This document shows, piece after piece, positions 58,007 through 64,000 of a stretch of 64,000 nucleotides of DNA; the stretch's first letter is position 1, and every line of letters starts with the position of its first letter. Position numbers and translations under genes: made by a program. The stretch is from Arion vulgaris. Lineage: Eukaryota; Mollusca; Gastropoda; Stylommatophora; Arionidae. The stretch is taken from assembly GCA_020796225.1 (NCBI GenBank), contig CM036755.1, positions 59,358,152 through 59,422,151 of the forward strand. Direction: 5' to 3'. The notes below the pieces were generated by a model. It made no database searches and was not told the origin of the DNA. It saw only the letters and a list, made by a program, of their open reading frames with translations.

Positions 58007-58763
58007 AGCGGGAGACCCACCCAGAACAAGGATTATTTGTTTAATTTTCATAGAAAAAAAAACGAACAAAGATATTGTAATACCATTTGGCCACCTATTG
58101 CAAAAGGCATTGTTTCCGATGATAAACAGCGTTTAGTATATGCACTGCAATTAGTTGTTTTAAAAATAATTAATGTTCTTGAAAATATATTGTAAACTCC
58201 CTCCCCCTCCCCTTCATCGTGCAGTAGATTTCACAAATATAAGAAGTGTAAAGAATACCAAACTAGCATATAATGTACATATCACCCATAGTTATAGCAT
58301 GAACCTCCACTTTTGGTCTAAACTGTATATAAGCAGAGATATTGCTGTTCTAATTTGAAATTTTGTTTTAATTTGGAAGGGTTACATTGCAAAAACTATA
58401 TCTACAAAATCAATTGAGTTATACATTATTTGGAGGTTCACGCTATAATTATGGGTGATAAGTACATTATATGCAAATTTGGCATTCTTTGCACTTTATC
58501 TTTTGAAATCCACTGCACAATGAGTGGGGGTTTTTACAATATATTTTCAATAAAATTAATTATTTTTAAATCAATAATTATAATGCATACACTAAACGTT
58601 GTTTATCATCAAAAGCAATGACTTTTGCAACATGTGGCCAACATGTAGGAGAATATATTTGGTAAACAAAAAAAAAAAAAAAAAAAATTTATATTTTTTA
58701 TTTTTGGTAGTTTTTTCTGTGAATTTTAAAATGACAATTCTAGTTCTGGGTGGGTTTCCCGCC
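58007..58763. mobile_element. TTAA-flanked fold-back MITE, 757 bp
   Basis: Starts AGCGGGAGACCCACCCAGAA and ends (inverted) GGCGGGAAACCCACCCAGAA, between TTAA at 58003-58006 and 58764-58767. The arms extend inward: GATGATAAACAGCGTTTAGT near 58119 pairs with ACTAAACGTTGTTTATCATC near 58590-58611, and ATAATGTACATATCACCCAT near 58270 pairs with ATGGGTGATAAGTACATTAT near 58450. TTAA target use fits piggyBac-type transposition. There is no coding capacity. An A run lies at 58669-58687. Confidence 0.88.
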
Positions 58764-58951
58764 TTAAACTTTCTGTAGTTAGGAAACTGGCCTCACGCAA
58801 ATGCTCTCTTCCTTTTTAATCCGGGCCTATAGCCGGCATTGACGGTATTAGAGAATGATATCCCGTTACGATAACCATAGTTGTCTGCTCGTGTTTGATC
58901 ATTTTTGTCTAGCTCGAGTTGGTTGAAATCAGCTCTATCATCTACACTGCA

Positions 58952-60556
58952 CTAGATCGGTTCTACATAGGGATTTTCAGTCTCGATAAACCTAGTTGTA
59001 TGTTCGTGTGTGATCACATTTTGTTCAGCTCGATTATGTTCAAGTTCATTTCTTTCATCAATGCTCCAATAGTGAGGTTCTGGGTGTATCATATGTTCAT
59101 AAAAATGAGGCTCATCAACTTTATAAGCTAATGGCACATCATAGACTACGGTATTTCTCTTAGTTCTGCACCTACGCCATATAAGGACTACAGCTACTAC
59201 CACTATGATCAAGATAACAACTAGAGTCACAGAGCCAATGATAGCACCAACTGACATAGAGCTGTCGTCTATTATCAAGTGATCACATTTTGGTGCTTGA
59301 TACCCGTTTTGACAACCATAAATACATGCACCATCAATGTGTTCACACTGGAAAACGGAGTTTTTGTTCTTCAAACAGAACTGACTGCAGTTAAATCTAC
59401 AACCTTCTCCATATTTTCCATTGTCACATGTTTGATTACAGTTCTCACCTTGAAAACCTGCAGAACATCCTGATGGACATCCTCCTGTGCTTACAAAGCA
59501 AGCTTCATTTTGTACAGCACAGTTACATGTGTATTGACATTCACGTCCGTACGTAGACGGCTTGCACACAGAATCTCCATATAATTCTACTTCACATAAA
59601 GTGAGATATTCATAACTTATATTAATGTTTACTAGAGAAATTGGTTGTGTTTTTTCTACACTTAATATTGTGTACTTGGTCAGTGGTGTAATTCTTTTGT
59701 CTGTGTAGTTGAATACTTCTACAAGATCTTGTGTGAAACTTCTCAAAGTGAATCCTTTAATACGCTCTTGAAGAATATCTCTATTGTACAGAACATATCT
59801 GTGTATCATATGTATGTGTGATAATGTTACGTTCCAATTTGGATTCATATCTCCCATGTCTGTGTGTGTACAACTTCTCTTACTAACATCTGTGTTGGTG
59901 TTACCATCTACAGCATCCAGTTCAAAGTTTTTGTCAAAAAATGTACTGGATTGTTTGGCATTCTGTCGGATTGCTACATTACGACCTCCACTGATATAAA
60001 GTGTACAGAGAGACTTGACCCCTTCTCCACTAAGAGTTACATATTGAACTGCAACATTCATGTCACAGTGGATGTCCAGTGTTCTATCATTGACCGTGGC
60101 ATTTCTCATGTTCTTGCATTCACTTCTGGTTATTTGTCTGCTGTCAGTAAACGTTACCTGGAAATTGTGTAGTAATATTGGATCATTTACCTGAAACCGG
60201 AGCCATGTGAATGGATATTCTGAATACAGGTTTACTGTAAATGTTTGAAAATTTATTTCGTCCCTACATTCACTATTTCTGCGATTACGACTCGAATTTG
60301 AAGCGTCACTATTATCAACTAAATCTACATACTGACAACCTGGACCAAACCAACCATCACTACAAAGACCATTAGGACATATTCCATCAGAGTTACAAGT
60401 GTCGCTCATACAACGACACTTATATTGTTTCATTGACCCAAACCATCCAGGATCGTTACTTTGACCGTGTACATTCTGATACCATATAAGGGTACTAATC
60501 ATCGTCCATATTAGTAGACGAGTTATAGTTATGTTTGATAGAAATCTCACAGACAT
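58952..60556 (-). CDS. F5/8C + EGF-like single-pass transmembrane receptor, copy 2 (intact)
   Basis: 534 codons, uninterrupted and without introns. Residues 1-31: signal peptide (hydrophobic LLIWTMISTLIW). 47-74: cysteine-rich EGF/DSL-like module ending GWFGPGC. 76-190: degenerate F5/8C-like region. 191-329: F5/8 type C (fucolectin-like) module with GGRNVAIRQNAKQSST, AVDGN, NPNWNVTLS, HRYVLYNRD, RIKGFTLRSF and the closing LCEVELYG. 331-424: EGF-like repeats with 16 cysteines (CPSGCSAGFQGENCNQTC, CQNGYQAPKC). 434-460: membrane helix. 461-534: cytoplasmic tail with tyrosines Y472 (VVYDVP), Y478, Y486, Y496 and Y530 (NPYVEPI). F5/8C modules of this kind bind sugars, so a cell-surface recognition or phagocytic role is plausible but inferred. 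The start is the first ATG before the signal peptide. TATAAA-like sequence lies about 60 bp upstream. Full-length compared with its frameshifted paralogue at 31142-32750. Mollusc relatives are often annotated MEGF-like. Confidence 0.9.
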   Translation of the reverse strand: MSVRFLSNITITRLLIWTMISTLIWYQNVHGQSNDPGWFGSMKQYKCRCMSDTCNSDGICPNGLCSDGWFGPGCQYVDLVDNSDASNSSRNRRNSECRDEINFQTFTVNLYSEYPFTWLRFQVNDPILLHNFQVTFTDSRQITRSECKNMRNATVNDRTLDIHCDMNVAVQYVTLSGEGVKSLCTLYISGGRNVAIRQNAKQSSTFFDKNFELDAVDGNTNTDVSKRSCTHTDMGDMNPNWNVTLSHIHMIHRYVLYNRDILQERIKGFTLRSFTQDLVEVFNYTDKRITPLTKYTILSVEKTQPISLVNINISYEYLTLCEVELYGDSVCKPSTYGRECQYTCNCAVQNEACFVSTGGCPSGCSAGFQGENCNQTCDNGKYGEGCRFNCSQFCLKNKNSVFQCEHIDGACIYGCQNGYQAPKCDHLIIDDSSMSVGAIIGSVTLVVILIIVVVAVVLIWRRCRTKRNTVVYDVPLAYKVDEPHFYEHMIHPEPHYWSIDERNELEHNRAEQNVITHEHTTRFIETENPYVEPI

Positions 60557-61512
60557 ATTTCTTGTTGGATTATAGCATCAAATCTTATACATTGATATTT
60601 TTTATATTGATATAATTTAACACTGTAAGCTTCCTATTTTTTACAGTTTCATATATGATCTGCACTCAAATACTGTTGTATTTTTCATATATTCATTAAT
60701 ACTGTAAACTTCTTCTTTCTTATTGTCTCATATATTATGTATAATTTATATTCACTTCAGCGTTCATGCAAATCTTAACTCAAGTTCATGCATTAACCAA
60801 TATAGTGACGTAGAAATCTGCTCCAATCACGTCATTATTTGTTATATTGTCTTTTCACACACAACTCTTTCTTCTTTCTTTCTACTAAATCTTCCCCGCT
60901 TTTAATTGTAGCTATAAGTGATCAAATAAAGAGTATTACACTTTTATCTTCCGTTACATCTAATATTTCTTTTTGTATAAAACTCAGTTTGTACTTTACT
61001 CGCTTCTGTTATCACGTTCTTTGTTTTTACAGTGTAACATTAAAATTGTTATATTTGTCTATTGTTTAAGTGTATCACATTCACTGTATATATCTCAATG
61101 TTATTGAAACATGTAACTAGTAATTTCTTCGAAAAGTAGTTTCGTATTCTTATATATAAACTGATCTCTGTTTGCTGTGACTTAAAACGTTGAATATTTG
61201 CAGCCGTAGTGTGATGTCATACAAGAGTTATATCACTTGATTCCTTCAGATGTGACTAAATACCGAAAGTTTTAATAAACTTGTTGAATTATATACATTG
61301 TCATACTAAATCACTGTTATACTACATCAATGTCTATCTTGATCTCTTTAAGAATAATGAAACATGAAGTCGAGTTTCATTGATAGATTTGTAGCAGGTC
61401 TACATGTATGGGCAGACGTCTTACGGTATTTCTGTCATGTCCTGTTTCTGTGGAGTAAATATGTAAGAGTAACATTAATGAAACGTTCGTACAATGATTA
61501 ATGATTTAAGAA
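60557..61512 (-). other. Upstream region of receptor copy 2
   Basis: Collinear with 32751-33837 (shared blocks include ACCGAAAGTTTTAATAAACT and GGTCTACATGTATGGGCAGA). No exon seen. Conservation next to both genes may reflect recent duplication rather than regulatory function. Confidence 0.6.
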
Positions 61513-61870
61513 TATGCGTTGTAGATAAGTTTGAATTAGAGTATTCAATGTGTACATTGTAGATAAGTTTGAATTAGAGTATTTAGTGTGTACATTGTAG
61601 ATACGTTTGAATTAGAGTATTCAATGTGTACATTGTAGATAAGTTTGAATTAGAGTATTCAATGTGTACATTGCAGATAAGTTTGAATTAGAGTATTTAA
61701 TGTGTACATTGTAGATAAGTTTGAATTAGAGTATTCAATGTGTACATTGCAGATAAGTTTGAATTAGAGTATTCAATGTGTACATTGTAGATATATTTGA
61801 ATTAGAGTATTCAATGTGTACATTGTAGATAAGTTTAAATTAGAGTATTCAATGTGTACATTGTGGATAC
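61513..61870. repeat. 38-bp minisatellite, 9 copies
   Basis: Same unit and flanks as the 18-copy array at 33838-34525. Small variants include GCAGATAAG and GTAGATATA. Confidence 0.96.
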
Positions 61871-62137
61871 GAATTGAGTAATAGTATTAAAAGAGAATTA
61901 AAAGTGACCGACGTGATTTAACAACATTCCCTATATCGTGTACCGACAGTCAATTAAAAATGTGGACCTAACACTGTATTCCACAAGATACCACGTGGTA
62001 TGAAAAAGCGTTTCTTTTTTACTTTACGTCCGAGGTATGAAATGCATGAGATTTGTCGACCAGTATGTTGTGATGCTGTAACTTGTTAGTAATTCCCTTC
62101 TGACGTCGCAGTTGAATTTGATAACGCTGAACTGCAC
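61871..62137 (+). repeat. Receptor-upstream repeat block, copy B, left part
   Basis: Matches copy A up to TGAACTGCAC (62128-62137), the target site of LINE-D, and resumes at 63707. Confidence 0.88.
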
Positions 62138-63696
62138 GGGTGTGAGACAAGGATGCATTCTGTCACCAAGCCTATTTAACATCTACACAGAGAAAATCTT
62201 CAAACAACTAGAGGGAATGCCAGGACTCAAGATCAATGAGAAAATAATAAACAACTTAAGATATGCAGATGACACAGTATTGGTAGCAGAAAGTGAACAA
62301 GATCTACAAGAATTAGTGGACCAATTGGACAGAACTAGCAAGGAATATGGATTAGACATTAACATACAGAAAACAAAAACTATGGTGATCAACAAGGAAA
62401 TGGAGAAACCTAAAATGAATATAAAAATACATGGAGAATTACTACATCAAGTAAAAAGTTTCTTATATCTTGGACAGATGATAACATATGATGGCAGATG
62501 TATAGCAGAAATTAAAAAGAGAATAGGAATGGCCAAGGATAATTTCAATAGTGTGAGAAAGTTACTGACATCCAAACAAATCACAAACAGGCTAAAAATG
62601 AGAATGATCAAATGCTATATATATCCTATATTAATAAACATGGACAATGAACATGCAGTTAGAAGACAGAATTGATGCATTTGAGATGTAGATATATAGA
62701 AGAATAAGCAGAGTTTCATGGACAGAAAAACAGACAAATAAACAAGTTTTAGGAAAACTAGGCATGAAGAAACAATTATTAAGAGAAATAAAATTCAGAC
62801 AAGTAAAGTATTTTGGGCACATGACACCATGATAAAACATTTACTAGAGGGGAACGTTTAGGGGGGAAGAGCAAGAGGAAGACCGAGAGATAAGTGGGAG
62901 AGAAACTTTAAGAAATGGACAGGTTACAGTCTGGCAGTGTGCAACACCAAGGCGAAAGACAGAGGATTGTTGAAGGCATAAGGCATGTAGTCAGTCCCAG
63001 TCCCAGGTGGTAGCCAGTAGACCAGACAGGTAGTTTTAGTCTGTAGTTTGTAGCAGTAGATATTTAATTAGCAGAGACTTAGTGGTTGCACTCTCCAAGC
63101 AGAATGGCACCAATAAAACGAGACACTGACGTAGGGAAACTAGTTGACGTAGTTTTAGATAGTGACTGCTTAGGAACAGAAGAAAACATAGGAGAGACGA
63201 AGATGGATGAACGTATTTTGGTGTGTCGTCCATACATGTGTCATCAACCATGGAATTAATAAACATATTATGGAAAGATTAACACTAGATTGTGTTTACT
63301 TAAAGTCCTATGTTGGCTAATAAATGTCTGTTTGTATTATCGTCGCAACAATATAAATATAAGAAAGGATGTCAAGGAATGAATCAATCAACAATTGACA
63401 AGTGACCTAACAAAGAATGGTACTATCCAAACTAATAGGAAGGAATGAATCAATCAACAATGGACGTGTGATCTAACAAAGAATTGTACTATCGAAACTA
63501 ATAGGAAACCGACACCCAAACTATGATAACATCAGGAAACTAATCCTATTCTACAGCAACAGAATAATAGAGAAACCCAACCCTGCATCATAATCAACAG
63601 GAATGAACAGAATCAAAAGGGGAAACTATAACAGGATGCTGGAGATTCATTACAGCCAACCTTCGATGTGGAGACGGCACCTGATGATGATGATGA
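62138..63696 (+). mobile_element. LINE-D, 5'-truncated, with target duplication and nested LTR
   Basis: Begins GVRQGCILSPSLFNIYTEKI, followed by the catalytic box in LRYADDTVLVAESEQD, then EYGLDINIQKTKTMVINKE and LYLGQMITYDGRC. After breaks it reads RISRVSWTEKQTNKQVL and KYFGH. It ends SMWRRHL plus (GAT)n. Flanked by TGAACTGCAC (62128-62137 and 63697-63706). Excluding the LTR it is about 889 bp. Frameshifted, so inactive. Confidence 0.93.
62968..63633. mobile_element. Solo LTR, 666 bp
   Basis: Begins TGTTGAAGGC and ends ACTATAACA (TGTT...AACA terminal inverted repeat). Flanked by GGAT (62964-62967 and 63634-63637). The uninterrupted LINE-D copy at 37245-37785 shows the empty site (AGAGGATGCTGGAGATTCA). 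An AATAAA lies near 63257-63262. A 67-bp tandem duplication (GGAATGAATCAATCAACAA) sits at about 63376-63510. The 4-bp target site fits Ty3/gypsy-type elements; no internal region remains. Confidence 0.85.
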
Positions 63697-63706
63697 TGAA
63701 CTGCAC

Positions 63707-64000
63707 ACTTTTGAAACAACATCCGCTAAACAATATCATGTTGCTGCTCAATTACTTAAGTTTAATTGTCGATGTTACCAAAAACATTTCGATTTCCTGT
63801 TTTATAATATAGATGATAATTTATTAAATTACTTACTCCTCATCATAAATGAAACTTGCTACAATCCAAGACAAGCTGTGTGCAGATGTACATAGACTAT
63901 GATCGACAACTAACTACTTTAGAAGTATACAGGACAATGTCTGAACTAGTTGGAAAAATAAGAAGGTGCTATCCAAATGAACAAGACATTAAGAAAAATT
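63707..64000 (+). repeat. Receptor-upstream repeat block, copy B, right part (runs off edge)
   Basis: Continues the block cut by LINE-D: ACTTTTGAAACAACATCCGC, then TTTAATTGTCGATGTTACC and CGACAACTAACTACTTTAGA. It matches copy A to about 34970 and copy C further. One frame reads HFDFLFYNIDDNLLNYLLLI, similar in copy C, but stops follow; coding status is unknown. Confidence 0.8.

Larger units (their letters stand above)
55660..58860 (-). mobile_element. LINE-A endonuclease region with three nested insertions
   Basis: Minus strand: 58860-58770 and 58000-57925 match the 5' leader of the reference LINE-A (41340-41160). 57390-57194 and 56434-56090 match the WNVRTM-to-GDFNAK endonuclease part, and 56084-55701 reads [40 protein letters not shown] and the linker. 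It is cut by LINE-A (+) at 56435-57181, a hAT element at 57400-57916 and a TTAA fold-back at 58007-58763. A 52-bp internal duplication (GAGTAACTCGAACCTAT twice) lies at 55680-55785. The 3' part with the RT is missing. Confidence 0.88.

Overview
This is a eukaryotic, AT-rich, repeat-dominated genomic window. The content points to a mollusc, most likely a gastropod. It holds two copies of a transmembrane receptor with F5/8-type C (fucolectin-like) and EGF-like modules, decayed receptor-type protein tyrosine phosphatase exons, several APE-type LINE families, several tRNA-headed SINE families and many minisatellites. No bacterial operon, CRISPR array, rRNA or convincing tRNA gene was seen. The species is inferred from family resemblance only.

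Layout. 0-2 kb: a broken Jockey-like LINE (-) and an imperfect inverted repeat. 2.0-7.0 kb: a small two-exon secreted six-cysteine peptide gene (+). Its roughly 4.3 kb intron carries a 22-copy 60-bp array, SINEs, a hAT MITE inside a SINE, and a LINE tail. 7-21 kb: LINE and SINE remnants interleaved with short tandem arrays (units of 22, 140, 25 and 45 bp). 21.7-31 kb: two copies of a decayed tyrosine-phosphatase exon (-), one followed by a 1.5-kb noncoding retroposon with a 12-bp target-site duplication. 31.1-35 kb: receptor copy 1 (-, frameshifted) with an 18-copy 38-bp array upstream. 36-43 kb: a 41-bp array, LINE-D (-) and a near-complete LINE-A (-). 43.2-46.2 kb: a 10-copy 56-bp array and a roughly 64-copy 36-bp array that stays open in frame. 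46.7-48.8 kb: a fold-back DNA element split by a second copy of the 1.5-kb retroposon. 51.5 kb: one possible coding exon. 53-58.9 kb: more repeats, ending in a LINE-A copy that holds three nested insertions. 58.95-60.56 kb: receptor copy 2 (-, intact, 534 codons, no intron). 61.5-64 kb: a 9-copy version of the 38-bp array and the duplicated upstream block, here split by a LINE that itself contains a solo LTR.

How it fits together. The only well-supported host genes are the secreted six-cysteine peptide gene and the receptor pair. The receptors look like surface proteins: signal peptide, carbohydrate-binding-type F5/8C modules, EGF repeats, one membrane helix and a tyrosine-bearing tail. The phosphatase fragments lie on the same strand downstream of receptor copy 1, so the locus may descend from a receptor phosphatase gene; that is an inference. 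Nested insertions give a relative order of events: receptor-block duplication, then LINE-D insertion, then LTR insertion and recombination to a solo LTR. All family names such as LINE-A or SINE-1 are working labels for this window only.
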